From: Streptomyces thermodiastaticus
Lineage (GTDB): Bacteria > Actinomycetota > Actinomycetes > Streptomycetales > Streptomycetaceae
Assembly (NCBI RefSeq): GCF_014656135.1
Contig: NZ_BNBV01000024.1
Span: forward strand, 1-64,000
Direction of reading: 5' to 3'
Length of the DNA stretch: 64,000 bases
Positions 55,121-62,917 of this stretch are shown in pieces. Below the pieces are notes generated by a model. It saw nothing but the letters and a program-made list of their open reading frames with translations, was not told where the DNA came from and searched no databases. The position numbers were made by a program, and so were the translations under genes. The number at the start of each line of letters is the position of its first letter. Positions within the stretch are counted from its first letter, which is position 1.

Positions 55121-55146
55121 GGAACACAGTGGCACCCACGCTCGTT
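55121..55146 (+). promoter_or_regulatory. Possible ECF-sigma promoter of the SprT-like gene
   Basis: GGAAC (55121-55125), 17 bases, CGTT (55143-55146). This has the form of promoters read by extracytoplasmic-function sigma factors. The CGTT box ends eight bases before the GTG start, so the transcript would be almost leaderless. Which sigma factor reads it cannot be told. Confidence 0.45.
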
Positions 55147-55154
55147 CCCATTAC

Positions 55155-55751
55155 GTGAGCACGACACAGACACCACCTGTTCTCGCCGCGGAGCTGGCGC
55201 AGGCGTGGGCCGACATTCAGCGGCACCACCCCGAGCTGCCCGATCTGGCCGCACCCGAGTCCCTGATCGGAGAGTCGTCGTCCGCGTGCGGGCACGAACT
55301 GTCCTTCGAGCGACTGCTTCACGAGGCAGTCCACGGCATCGCCGCCGCACGAGGTGTGCGCGACACCTCGCGGGCCGGCCGCTACCACAACCGCCGCTTC
55401 CTCGCCATCGCCGAGGAGCTGGGCCTGGACCACCCCGAGGAGCCGCACCCGAGCAGCGGTTTCTCCCTGGTCACGCTGAGCCCCGAGGCCAAGCGGCGTT
55501 ACCGTCCGACGATCGAGCGCCTGCAGCGGGCGCTGAAGGCGCACACCGCCGCCACCTCCGGCGACACCGGCCGCACCTTCCGCGGCCCGGCCGCCCGGCA
55601 CGGCTCCTCCGGCGGCGGCGTCCGGGTCAAGGCGGTGTGCGACTGCGGGCGCAACGTCCGCGTCGTCCCGTCCGTCCTCGCGCAGGCCCCCATCGTGTGC
55701 GGCGGCTGCGGCAAGCCGTTCCGCATCCCGGAGGTCGCAGGGGTCGCGTGA
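55155..55751 (+). CDS. SprT-like zinc metalloprotein with C-terminal zinc ribbon
   Basis: 198 residues. The zincin motif HEAVH is at residues 56-60 with a further His at 78 (GRYHNRRFLAIAEELGL), an arrangement like SprT/Spartan-type proteins. The C-terminus has a Cys4 ribbon (CDCG at 162-165, CGGC at 182-185) framing a basic strand. It could be a DNA-protein-crosslink protease relative or a non-catalytic nucleic-acid-binding protein. Similar proteins are, as I recall, common in actinobacteria and their phages. The GTG lacks a ribosome site; an ECF-like promoter ends close by. Confidence 0.75.
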   Translation: MSTTQTPPVLAAELAQAWADIQRHHPELPDLAAPESLIGESSSACGHELSFERLLHEAVHGIAAARGVRDTSRAGRYHNRRFLAIAEELGLDHPEEPHPSSGFSLVTLSPEAKRRYRPTIERLQRALKAHTAATSGDTGRTFRGPAARHGSSGGGVRVKAVCDCGRNVRVVPSVLAQAPIVCGGCGKPFRIPEVAGVA

Positions 55752-56060
55752 CGCCCGGCCGCCGAACCGGCATCTCGTGGATGCCGGGCCGCCGACGGTG
55801 ACCGATGACCGCGCGGCGCCGGACAGCGCTCCCGACACGACCCCCGCCGGGCCGGGTGCGCCGACGCGCGCCCGGCCGCAGCCGGTCAACCCCCGGGGCG
55901 GACCGGTCCGCGGGGTATGGCAGAATGGCTGGCTGTACTCGACAGCCGCACAGGACCCCTCTCTCCTCCGGCTGACGCGTCCATCGGGCACCACGACTGC
56001 GCAACCCCACGCGGAGATCCGCCGTGCCCCACCACGTCAATTCCAGGAGAACCCACTCCC
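55752..56060 (+). promoter_or_regulatory. rpsP promoter and leader region
   Basis: About 310 bases with no gene. CAGAAT at 55921-55926 in the context TATGGCAGAAT is a likely -10. Immediately after it a small hairpin GGCTGT-ACTCG-ACAGCC (55931-55947) would be at the start of the leader. Leader length would be about 125 bases up to the rpsP GTG, with AGGAG at 56045-56049. Could host autoregulation of the ribosomal operon, but no known class is recognised. Confidence 0.45.
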
Positions 56061-56483
56061 GTGGCAGTCAAGATCAAGCTGAAGCGTCTGGGCAAGATCC
56101 GTTCGCCTCACTACCGCATCGTCGTCGCCGACTCCCGTACCCGTCGTGACGGCCGGGCGATCGAGGAGATTGGTCTGTACCACCCGGTGCAGAACCCCTC
56201 GCGCATCGAGGTCGACTCCGAGCGTGTGGCGTACTGGCTCTCCGTCGGCGCTCAGCCGACCGAGCCCGTGCTCGCCATCCTGAAGAAGACCGGTGACTGG
56301 CAGAAGTTCAAGGGCGAGCCCGCCCCTGCGCCGCTGCTGCAGCCGGAGGAGAAGGCCCCGCGTCCGTCGTTCGAGTCGCTCGGCGGCGAGGACGACGCCA
56401 AGGGTGAGGCGATCACCCCGAAGAAGAAGGCCGAGAAGAAGGACGAGGCCGCGGCTGAGTCCTCCGAGTCGACCGAGGCCTGA
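56061..56483 (+). CDS. rpsP: Ribosomal protein S16
   Basis: 140-residue S16 of the small subunit. The conserved core is residues 1-85 (AVKIKLKRLGKIRSPHYRIV, SRIEVDSERVAYWLSVGAQP). The C-terminal ~50 residues are a Lys/Glu/Ala-rich tail (PKKKAEKKDEAAAE) typical of actinobacterial S16. The GTG start has AGGAG about 12 bases upstream. First gene of the rpsP-KH-rimM-trmD-rplS series, separated by five bases from the next. Confidence 0.97.
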   Translation: MAVKIKLKRLGKIRSPHYRIVVADSRTRRDGRAIEEIGLYHPVQNPSRIEVDSERVAYWLSVGAQPTEPVLAILKKTGDWQKFKGEPAPAPLLQPEEKAPRPSFESLGGEDDAKGEAITPKKKAEKKDEAAAESSESTEA

Positions 56484-56488
56484 GCAAC

Positions 56489-56728
56489 ATGCTCGAAGAG
56501 GCGCTTGAGCACCTCGTGAAGGGCATCGTCGACAACCCTGACGATGTGCAGGTCGCCTCGCGCAACCTGCGTCGCGGGCGCGTGCTGGAGGTGCGGGTCC
56601 ACCCCGACGACCTCGGCAAGGTGATCGGTCGCAACGGCCGGACCGCTCGCGCTCTGCGCACCGTCGTGGGCGCGATCGGCGGCCGCGGCGTCCGCGTCGA
56701 CCTGGTCGACGTGGACCACGTCCGCTGA
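56489..56728 (+). CDS. KH-domain RNA-binding protein (KhpA/YlqC type)
   Basis: 79-residue single KH domain. EALEHLVKGIVDNPDDVQVA is followed by the KH core VIGRNGRTARALRTVVGA (GxxG loop GRNG). In Gram-positive bacteria KhpA pairs with KhpB and affects cell size and RNA stability (family knowledge). It lies five bases after rpsP, in the classic rpsP-khpA-rimM-trmD order. Confidence 0.93.
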   Translation: MLEEALEHLVKGIVDNPDDVQVASRNLRRGRVLEVRVHPDDLGKVIGRNGRTARALRTVVGAIGGRGVRVDLVDVDHVR

Positions 56729-56810
56729 CGCTTCAACGCAACCGGCTCGGGCCGGGGAAGGCCTTCGGGCCGTCCCCGGCCCGCAGTCGTATGACAGGAG
56801 ATCACCCACA

Positions 56811-57371
56811 GTGCAGCTGGTAGTCGCACGGATCGGCCGCGCCCACGGCATCAAGGGCGAGGTCACCGTGGAGGTCCGTACCGACGAGCCGGAACTGCGG
56901 CTCGCCCCGGGCGCCGTCCTGGCCACCGACCCGCCCTCCGCCGGGCCGCTCACCATCGCCTCCGGCCGGGTCCACAGCGGACGCCTCCTGCTGCGCTTCG
57001 AGGGGATCGACGACCGCAACGCCGCCGAGGCCCTGCGCAACACCCTCCTCGTCGCCGAGGTCGACCCCGACGAGCTTCCCGAGGAAGAGGACGAGTTCTA
57101 CGACTACCAGCTGATCGACCTCGACGTGGTCACCGAGGACGGCGTCTCGGTCGGCCGGATCACCGAGATCTCGCACCTGCCCTCGCAGGACCTGTTCATC
57201 GTGGAGCGGCCGGACGGCGGCGAGGTGATGATCCCGTTCGTCGCGGAGATCGTCACCGAGATCGACCTGGAGGAGCAGCGTGCCGTCATCGCACCGCCGC
57301 CGGGCCTGATCGACGACCGGGCCGAGATCGCCTCCGCCCGCGACGCCGAGGCCGGGCAGGACGGTTCCTGA
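56811..57371 (+). CDS. rimM: Ribosome maturation factor RimM
   Basis: 186-residue RimM that binds S19 and helps mature the 16S 3' domain. The N-terminal RIGRAHGIKGEVTVEVRTDE and the PRC-barrel segment FYDYQLIDLDVVTEDG, VMIPFVAEIVTEID are present. GTG start with AGGAGATCACCC upstream. Its stop TGA overlaps the trmD ATG by one base. Confidence 0.96.
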   Translation: MQLVVARIGRAHGIKGEVTVEVRTDEPELRLAPGAVLATDPPSAGPLTIASGRVHSGRLLLRFEGIDDRNAAEALRNTLLVAEVDPDELPEEEDEFYDYQLIDLDVVTEDGVSVGRITEISHLPSQDLFIVERPDGGEVMIPFVAEIVTEIDLEEQRAVIAPPPGLIDDRAEIASARDAEAGQDGS

Positions 57372-58204
57372 TGCGCCTCGACGTCGTCACGATCTTCCCC
57401 GAGTACCTGGAACCGCTCGACGTCTCTCTCGTCGGCAAGGCACGCGCCCGGGGCCGCCTGGACGTGCACGTGCATGACCTGCGCGCCTGGACCTACGACC
57501 GGCACCACACCGTCGACGACACGCCCTACGGCGGCGGCCCCGGCATGGTGATGATGACCGAGCCGTGGGGCGAGGCCCTGGACACCGTCCTCGCCGACGG
57601 CTACGAGGCCGGCTCCCACGAGCCCGCGCTGATCGTCCCCACCCCCAGCGGCCGGCCGTTCACCCAGGAACTGGCCGTCGAGCTGTCCGAGCGCCCCTGG
57701 CTGGTGTTCACCCCGGCCCGCTACGAGGGCATCGACCGCCGGGTGTTCGACGAGTACGCCACCCGCATGCCCGTGTACGAGGTGTCCATCGGCGACTATG
57801 TGCTCGCCGGCGGCGAGGCGGCCGTCCTCGTGATCACCGAGGCCGTGGCCCGGCTGCTGCCCGGAGTCCTCGGCAACGCCGAGTCGCACCGGGACGACTC
57901 CTTCGCGCCCGGCACCATGGCCAACCTTCTGGAGGGCCCCGTCTACACCAAGCCCCCGCGCTGGCGGGCCCGGGAGATTCCCGAGGTGTTGCTCAGTGGC
58001 CACCACGGGAAGATCGCCCGGTGGCGCCGCGACGAGGCACTGAAGCGGACCACGGCCTTCCGGCCGGACCTGATCGAACGCTGCGACCCGAAGGCCTTCG
58101 ACAAGAAGGACCGCGAGACGCTCTCCGCCCTGGGCTGGGTCCCGGACCCCGAGGGGGAACGGTACGGCCGATTTTGGCGCAGGGTGGACGACGTGGAAGA
58201 ATAG
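57371..58204 (+). CDS. trmD: tRNA (guanine37-N1)-methyltransferase
   Basis: 277-residue SPOUT-fold enzyme that makes m1G37 and so prevents frameshifting. The SAM knot is seen in PARYEGIDRRVFDEYATRMP, the VSIGDYVLAGGEAAVLV loop, and GVLGNAESHRDDSF. The N-terminal LDVVTIFPEYLEPLDVSLVG and the C-terminal RRDEALKRTTAFRPDL are complete. It starts on the last base of rimM. Confidence 0.97.
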   Translation: MRLDVVTIFPEYLEPLDVSLVGKARARGRLDVHVHDLRAWTYDRHHTVDDTPYGGGPGMVMMTEPWGEALDTVLADGYEAGSHEPALIVPTPSGRPFTQELAVELSERPWLVFTPARYEGIDRRVFDEYATRMPVYEVSIGDYVLAGGEAAVLVITEAVARLLPGVLGNAESHRDDSFAPGTMANLLEGPVYTKPPRWRAREIPEVLLSGHHGKIARWRRDEALKRTTAFRPDLIERCDPKAFDKKDRETLSALGWVPDPEGERYGRFWRRVDDVEE

Positions 58205-58340
58205 GCCGCTGCCCCGCGTGCGTCCGGCGTGCGCCCCTGCCACAGGGGGACACGACGCCCGCCCCGACGGCGCGGCGGTCTCATGGAAGATCCCTAGTTG
58301 CCGCTGATGACCTGTGGCATCAGCGAAGAAAGCAGACGAC

Positions 58341-58691
58341 ATGTCTCACCTGCTCGACACCGTCGACGCCGCGTCGCTCCGCAAGGACATCCCGGCGTTC
58401 CGCCCGGGCGACACCGTCAACGTCCACGTCCGTGTCATCGAGGGCAACCGCTCCCGTGTGCAGCAGTTCAAGGGCGTGGTGATCCGCCGCCAGGGCTCCG
58501 GCGTGCGCGAGACCTTCACGGTCCGCAAGGTCTCCTTCTCCGTCGGCGTCGAGCGCACCTTCCCGGTGCACACCCCGATCGTGGAGAAGATCGAGCTGGT
58601 CACGAAGGGCGACGTGCGCCGCGCCAAGCTGTACTACCTGCGTGACCTGCGCGGCAAGGCCGCGAAGATCAAGGAGAAGCGCGAGAGCTGA
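58341..58691 (+). CDS. rplS: Ribosomal protein L19
   Basis: 116-residue L19 of the large subunit interface. It has the full-length fold (FRPGDTVNVHVRVIEGNRSR, RKVSFSVGVERTFPVHTPIV, KLYYLRDLRGKAAKIKEKR). ATG at 58341 with AGAAAGCAGACG upstream; an in-frame upstream start would add nine residues. Last gene of the rpsP group, about 135 bases after trmD. An 11-bp inverted repeat ahead of sipW may end its transcript. Confidence 0.97.
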   Translation: MSHLLDTVDAASLRKDIPAFRPGDTVNVHVRVIEGNRSRVQQFKGVVIRRQGSGVRETFTVRKVSFSVGVERTFPVHTPIVEKIELVTKGDVRRAKLYYLRDLRGKAAKIKEKRES

Positions 58692-58710
58692 GCGCTGCTC
58701 CATCGGGTCA

Positions 58711-58741
58711 CATCGGGGCGGGATAGCATTCCGCCCCGATG
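58711..58741 (+). promoter_or_regulatory. sipW promoter box inside an 11-bp inverted repeat
   Basis: CATCGGGGCGG (58711-58721) and CCGCCCCGATG (58731-58741) are perfect complements. The nine-base loop carries TAGCAT (58724-58729), a -10 box ending nine bases before the sipW ATG. The right arm includes the first base of the start region and ends in ATG itself. On read-through RNA from rplS this folds into a hairpin that hides the start codon; a leaderless transcript would escape it. Confidence 0.6.
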
Positions 58742-59509
58742 GACACCGAACCACAGCAGACGGAGCGCGACCGCTCCTCCCGCCCCCGCGGCTCCGGAGC
58801 CGGACCGGCGCCGGAGCCGCAGGGGCCGGAGGACCGGTCGCGTTCCTCGTTGTCGCCCTCTTCACCGGCCGGACGGATCGCCGATTCACCGGCCGGACGG
58901 ATCGCCGAGTGGCTCCCCGGCGGGCGGGCGACCCTCGCCGTCCTGATCTGCCTGGCGCTGCTGCTCCTGGTCAACACGTTCCTGCTGCAGCCCTTCCAGA
59001 TCCCGAGCGGCTCCATGCAGCCGGCGCTGGACATCGGGGACCGGGTCCTGGTGAACAAGGTGGCGTACCGCTTCGGGGCGTCGCCGCGCCGGGGCGACGT
59101 CGTCGTCTTCGACGGCACCGGCTACTTCGGGCACGCGGACTACATCAAACGCGTTGTGGGGGTGGGAGGAGACCACGTCGTCTGCTGCGACAAGGAGGGC
59201 AGGATCCAGGTGAACGGCCGGCCGGTCGACGAGTCGGCCTTCCTGTACCCCGGTGACCGCCCGTCCACCGTGCCCTTCGACGTGGTCGTCCCCGACGGCA
59301 CCCTGTTCGTCCTCGGCGACCACCGCGGCTCCTCCAGCGACTCCCGCGACCACCTGGGCTCACCGGGCGGCGGCATGATCCCGGTGGACGACGTCGTCGG
59401 CCGCGCCGACTGGATCGTCTGGCCCTTCGGCCGTCTCGCGCATCTGGCCCGGCCCGGCGCCTACGCACAGGTGCCCGCCGCCCGCACCGTGGACGGCGGC
59501 CATGGGTAG
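58739..59509 (+). CDS. sipW: Type I signal peptidase SipW
   Basis: 256-residue signal peptidase with a Ser/Lys dyad. One N-terminal TM at about 64-82 is followed by catalytic Ser92 in QIPSGSMQPAL and Lys137 in YIKRVVGVGGD. Box E is LGDHRGSSSDSRDHLG. No C-terminal membrane segment is seen. It cleaves exported preproteins on the outer membrane face. First of four tandem sip genes, as described in S. lividans and S. coelicolor. Probably leaderless from the TAGCAT box. It overlaps sipX by eight bases. Confidence 0.95.
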   Translation: MDTEPQQTERDRSSRPRGSGAGPAPEPQGPEDRSRSSLSPSSPAGRIADSPAGRIAEWLPGGRATLAVLICLALLLLVNTFLLQPFQIPSGSMQPALDIGDRVLVNKVAYRFGASPRRGDVVVFDGTGYFGHADYIKRVVGVGGDHVVCCDKEGRIQVNGRPVDESAFLYPGDRPSTVPFDVVVPDGTLFVLGDHRGSSSDSRDHLGSPGGGMIPVDDVVGRADWIVWPFGRLAHLARPGAYAQVPAARTVDGGHG

Positions 59510-60572
59510 CCGCGGCAGGCCGCGCCGTGCATCCGGCCGCGCCGCCGGCACCCCGCCGCCCGCGGCGTCCCGGCGTGCCGTCGCACCGGCCGGCGGCCGT
59601 ACCCGGGCCGAGCGGCGCAAGCTGCAGCGCAAGGTCAAGCGCAAGCGCAGGCGCTCGGCCGCCCGCGAGATCCCCCTCCTGGTCGGCATCGCGATCCTCA
59701 TAGCCCTGGTGCTGAAGACGTTCCTGGTGCAGGCCTTCGTGATCCCGTCCGGCTCCATGGAGGAGACGATCCGCGTCGGCGACCGGGTCCTGGTCGACAA
59801 GCTCACCCCGTGGTTCGGCGCCACCCCGCACCGCGGTGACGTCGTCGTCTTCCACGACCCGGGCGGCTGGCTGGGCGACGAGCAGACCGCGACGAAGGAC
59901 GACCCGGTCGTCGTCCGGCAGATCAAACAGGGCCTGACCTTCATCGGCCTGCTGCCCTCGGCCGACGAGAAGGACCTCATCAAACGGGTCGTCGGCGTCG
60001 GCGGCGACCACGTCAGGTGCTGCGACGCCCAGGGACGGGTGACCGTCAACGGCCATCCCCTGGACGAGGGAGATTACCTGTACCCCGGCAACGCACCGTC
60101 CGAGCAGCGGTTCGACATCACCGTGCCCCCGGGCCGCCTGTGGGTGATGGGCGACCACCGGGGCTATTCGGCCGATTCCCGGGTCCACATGAACTCCCCG
60201 TACGGGGGTACGGTCTCCGAGAAGTCCGTGGTGGGGCGCGCGATGCTGATCGGGTGGCCGTTCAGCCACTGGCGTGTGCTCGAAGAGCCCAAAACTTTCG
60301 CCGGGGTGCCCGACGCGGCCGCGGGGTCGGCCGCGGCCGAGCGGCTGTCGCATAGGGTTGCCCCTGACGGTCCACGCGGATCGGTTCAGCTCCCGAGCCC
60401 CGCGGAACTCCCGCTCGTTATGGGAGTGGTGGGCCTGCACCGGATACGGCTCAGGCGGCGGCACGGAGTAAGGAGTTGGCGTGGGGGATGTGGCGGCGGG
60501 CGCACGGTCCGGCAGCGACGGCGAGGAGTACCGCGGACGCACCGCGGACGGCGCCGTGACCGTGAGCAGTGA
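59502..60572 (+). CDS. sipX: Type I signal peptidase SipX
   Basis: 356 residues. A long Arg/Lys-rich cytoplasmic N-terminus (RKLQRKVKRKRRRSAAR) leads to a TM at about 57-76, catalytic Ser85 (IPSGSMEETI) and Lys161 (LIKRVVGVGGD), and box E MGDHRGYSADSRVHMN. A short hydrophobic stretch LPLVMGVVGL lies at about residue 304. The final ~30 residues are Arg/Gly-rich and are read from DNA that also codes the start of sipY in another frame (92-bp overlap). Its start overlaps sipW by eight bases, so the two are translationally coupled. Confidence 0.93.
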   Translation: MGSRGRPRRASGRAAGTPPPAASRRAVAPAGGRTRAERRKLQRKVKRKRRRSAAREIPLLVGIAILIALVLKTFLVQAFVIPSGSMEETIRVGDRVLVDKLTPWFGATPHRGDVVVFHDPGGWLGDEQTATKDDPVVVRQIKQGLTFIGLLPSADEKDLIKRVVGVGGDHVRCCDAQGRVTVNGHPLDEGDYLYPGNAPSEQRFDITVPPGRLWVMGDHRGYSADSRVHMNSPYGGTVSEKSVVGRAMLIGWPFSHWRVLEEPKTFAGVPDAAAGSAAAERLSHRVAPDGPRGSVQLPSPAELPLVMGVVGLHRIRLRRRHGVRSWRGGCGGGRTVRQRRRGVPRTHRGRRRDREQ

Positions 60573-61476
60573 GAGCGACGCAGCCGAGGACGGCACGGTG
60601 ACGGAGCACAACCAGAGCGCACAGCAGGACGCCGGCAAGCCCTCCCAGGAGGAGAAGAAGCCCCGGTCCTTCTGGAAGGAGCTGCCGATCCTGATCGGTA
60701 TCGCTCTGGTGCTGGCGCTGCTGATCAAGACCTTCCTCGTGCAGGCGTTCTCCATCCCGTCCGACTCGATGCAGAACACCCTCCAGCGCGGCGACCGGGT
60801 CCTGGTCGACAAGCTGACCCCCTGGTTCGGTTCCGAGCCCGGCCGAGGCGAGGTCGTCGTCTTCCACGACCCGGACAACTGGCTGGCCGGCGAGCCCACG
60901 CCCCGTCCCAACCCGCTGCAGCGGATCCTCAGCACCATCGGCCTGATGCCGTCCGCGGAGGAGAAGGACCTGATCAAGCGGGTCATCGGCGTCGGCGGTG
61001 ACACCGTCGAGTGCGAGGGCACCGGCCCGGTCAAGGTCAACGGCCACCCGCTGTACGAGCCGTACATCTACCCGGGCAACACCCCCTGCAGCTACGACGA
61101 CCAGGGCGGCCAGTTCAAGGTGACCGTGCCCCAGGGCTATGTCTGGGTGATGGGCGACCACCGGCAGAACAGCCGGGACTCGCGCTACAACCAGAACGAC
61201 CGGCACCACGGCATGGTCCCGGTGAAGGACGTCGTCGGCCGTGCCATCGTGCGCGCCTGGCCCGTCACCCGCTGGGGCACCCTGCCCGTCCCCGACACCT
61301 TCGACCAGCCCGGCCTCGGCCGGCAGACGACGCCGTCGGCGGCGTCCGCGCTGACGGTCGCTCCCGGCGCCGTGGCGCTCAGCGCGACCGTGCCGCTGGT
61401 GCTCTGGCGCCGCAGGCGGACCCCGCACACCGGCACCGCGCACGGCAGCGGCACGACGGCCGCCGGCTCCCGCTGA
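60481..61476 (+). CDS. sipY: Type I signal peptidase SipY
   Basis: 331 residues. The N-terminal cytoplasmic region is acidic, with TM at about 66-86. Catalytic Ser96 lies in SIPSDSMQNTL (Asp replaces the usual Gly beside it) and Lys166 in LIKRVIGVGGD, followed by MGDHRQNSRDSRYNQND. A second hydrophobic segment near the C-terminus (ALTVAPGAVALSATVPLVLW) is followed by RRRR, suggesting a C-terminal anchor. SipY is the main signal peptidase in S. lividans (established). The GTG start has AAGGAG seven bases upstream. It overlaps the sipX 3' end by 92 bases. Confidence 0.94.
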   Translation: MGDVAAGARSGSDGEEYRGRTADGAVTVSSESDAAEDGTVTEHNQSAQQDAGKPSQEEKKPRSFWKELPILIGIALVLALLIKTFLVQAFSIPSDSMQNTLQRGDRVLVDKLTPWFGSEPGRGEVVVFHDPDNWLAGEPTPRPNPLQRILSTIGLMPSAEEKDLIKRVIGVGGDTVECEGTGPVKVNGHPLYEPYIYPGNTPCSYDDQGGQFKVTVPQGYVWVMGDHRQNSRDSRYNQNDRHHGMVPVKDVVGRAIVRAWPVTRWGTLPVPDTFDQPGLGRQTTPSAASALTVAPGAVALSATVPLVLWRRRRTPHTGTAHGSGTTAAGSR

Positions 61477-61538
61477 CCCGGCGCACCGCCGGCGCCGTGA
61501 AGCCCCTGTGGAGCTGTGATCTTCCTCGGGGAGCGGGG

Positions 61539-61568
61539 CTGACCGCCGCGGGTACCGCCGGGTAGGGT
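61539..61568 (+). promoter_or_regulatory. sipZ promoter
   Basis: CTGACC (61539-61544), 18-base spacer, TAGGGT (61563-61568), eight bases before the sipZ ATG. This gives sipZ its own, probably leaderless, transcript. Confidence 0.65.
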
Positions 61569-61576
61569 GCGGGTCC

Positions 61577-62359
61577 ATGGGCATGGGTGGCGAGAGCTCG
61601 ACACGTACGGCCCCGCACAGCGGGGGCACCGGACGGACCCCCGCGGGCGGCAGAACCGGACAGCGGCTGTCCGGCCTCGCCGTGGCCCTCGGCCTGGTGC
61701 TGTTCCTCGGCGGCTTCGCGTGGGGCGCGGTGGTCTACCGGCCGTACACCGTGCCCACCAGCTCCATGACCCCGACTATCGGCGTGGGCGACCGGGTGCT
61801 GGCCCAGCGCGTCGACGGCGACGAGGTGCGCCGCGGGGACGTCGTCGTCTTCCACGACCGGACCTGGGCGGACAACGCCCCCGTGGTCAAGCGCGTCGTG
61901 GCCGTCGGCGGGGACACGGTCTCCTGCTGCACGCACGGCAAGCTCACCGTGAACGGCAAGCAGATCGACGAGCCCTACCTGAAGGGCGGCCCCGCCGAGA
62001 TCACGGACTTCCCGGTGGTGAAGGTGCCCGAGGGACGCCTGTTCCTGCTGGGCGACGAACGCCAGGGCTCGCTGGACTCCACCGCCCACCTGCAGGACGC
62101 GGCCCGGGGCACCGTCTCCCGCGCCGACGTCACCGCCCGGGTCGACGCCGTCGTCTGGCCGATGAAGGGCATGCTGGAGCGCCCCAGCGGGTTCGCCGAA
62201 CTCGGCGAGCTGTCCACGCCGGGACCGCTGCGCACCATCGTGTGGCTCGTCGTGGCCGGAGCCGTGCTGGTCCTCGGCGGAGCCGCCTACGGGCCGGTCG
62301 CGACCTGGCTGGGCCGCTCCCGGTCCCGCAACCGGACGGAGCCCGCCGGTGCCCGCTGA
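61577..62359 (+). CDS. sipZ: Type I signal peptidase SipZ
   Basis: 260 residues. TM at about 32-54, catalytic Ser63 (TVPTSSMTPTI) and Lys105 (VVKRVVAVGGD), box E LGDERQGSLDS (Glu in place of the usual His). A clear second TM near the C-terminus (IVWLVVAGAVLVLGGAAYG) means both ends face the cytoplasm. Shorter and more divergent than SipX/SipY. It has its own predicted promoter. The 3' end overlaps the NUDIX gene by 11 bases. Confidence 0.95.
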   Translation: MGMGGESSTRTAPHSGGTGRTPAGGRTGQRLSGLAVALGLVLFLGGFAWGAVVYRPYTVPTSSMTPTIGVGDRVLAQRVDGDEVRRGDVVVFHDRTWADNAPVVKRVVAVGGDTVSCCTHGKLTVNGKQIDEPYLKGGPAEITDFPVVKVPEGRLFLLGDERQGSLDSTAHLQDAARGTVSRADVTARVDAVVWPMKGMLERPSGFAELGELSTPGPLRTIVWLVVAGAVLVLGGAAYGPVATWLGRSRSRNRTEPAGAR

Positions 62360-62861
62360 CCAGCCCCTTCCGCTGGACGGAGAGATGCGCAAGGTGGCCC
62401 GGGTGGTGCTGCTCGACCCGGACGACCGCATCCTGCTGCTGCACGGCCACGAGCCGGGCGACCCGGCGGACGACTGGTGGTTCACCCCCGGCGGCGGCCT
62501 GGAGAGCGATGAGACCCGTGAACAGGCCGCACTGAGGGAACTCGCGGAGGAGACCGGCATCACCGACGTCCAGCTCGGCCCGGTGCTGTGGCAGCGCCGC
62601 TGCTCCTTCCCGTTCGCCGGCCGCCGCTGGAACCAGGACGAGTGGTACTACCTGGCCCGCACCACCCGGACGGCGACCACCCCCACCGCCCTGACCGAGC
62701 TGGAACGGCGCAGTGTCGCCGGAGCACGCTGGTGGACGTGTCAGGAACTGGCCCGCGCTCATGAGACGGTGTATCCGACCAGACTCGCCGAGCTGCTGCG
62801 CACGCTGCTCGACGAAGGTCCTCCGGCCGGGCCCGTGCTGCTGGACACCGAAATCGTCTAG
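62349..62861 (+). CDS. NUDIX hydrolase
   Basis: 170-residue NUDIX-fold pyrophosphohydrolase. The NUDIX box GGGLESDETREQAALRELAEETGI (about residues 48-71) has the REUxEE metal-binding core. It probably hydrolyses a nucleoside diphosphate derivative; the substrate is unknown. The GTG start lies inside the end of sipZ, giving translational coupling. Order sip genes, NUDIX, DUF2469, yraN, comM is conserved in Streptomyces. Confidence 0.92.
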   Translation: MPADQPLPLDGEMRKVARVVLLDPDDRILLLHGHEPGDPADDWWFTPGGGLESDETREQAALRELAEETGITDVQLGPVLWQRRCSFPFAGRRWNQDEWYYLARTTRTATTPTALTELERRSVAGARWWTCQELARAHETVYPTRLAELLRTLLDEGPPAGPVLLDTEIV

Positions 62862-62917
62862 TGGCTCACGGTACTGGCGCACAATGGGGGGACCGTACGG
62901 CTGAAGGGGAACATGCC

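Noticed and set aside
54564..55121. Open frame of about 185 codons after ftsH
   Set aside because: Arg/Pro-rich, no ribosome site, no normal codon bias and it runs into the A+T-rich promoter of the next gene.
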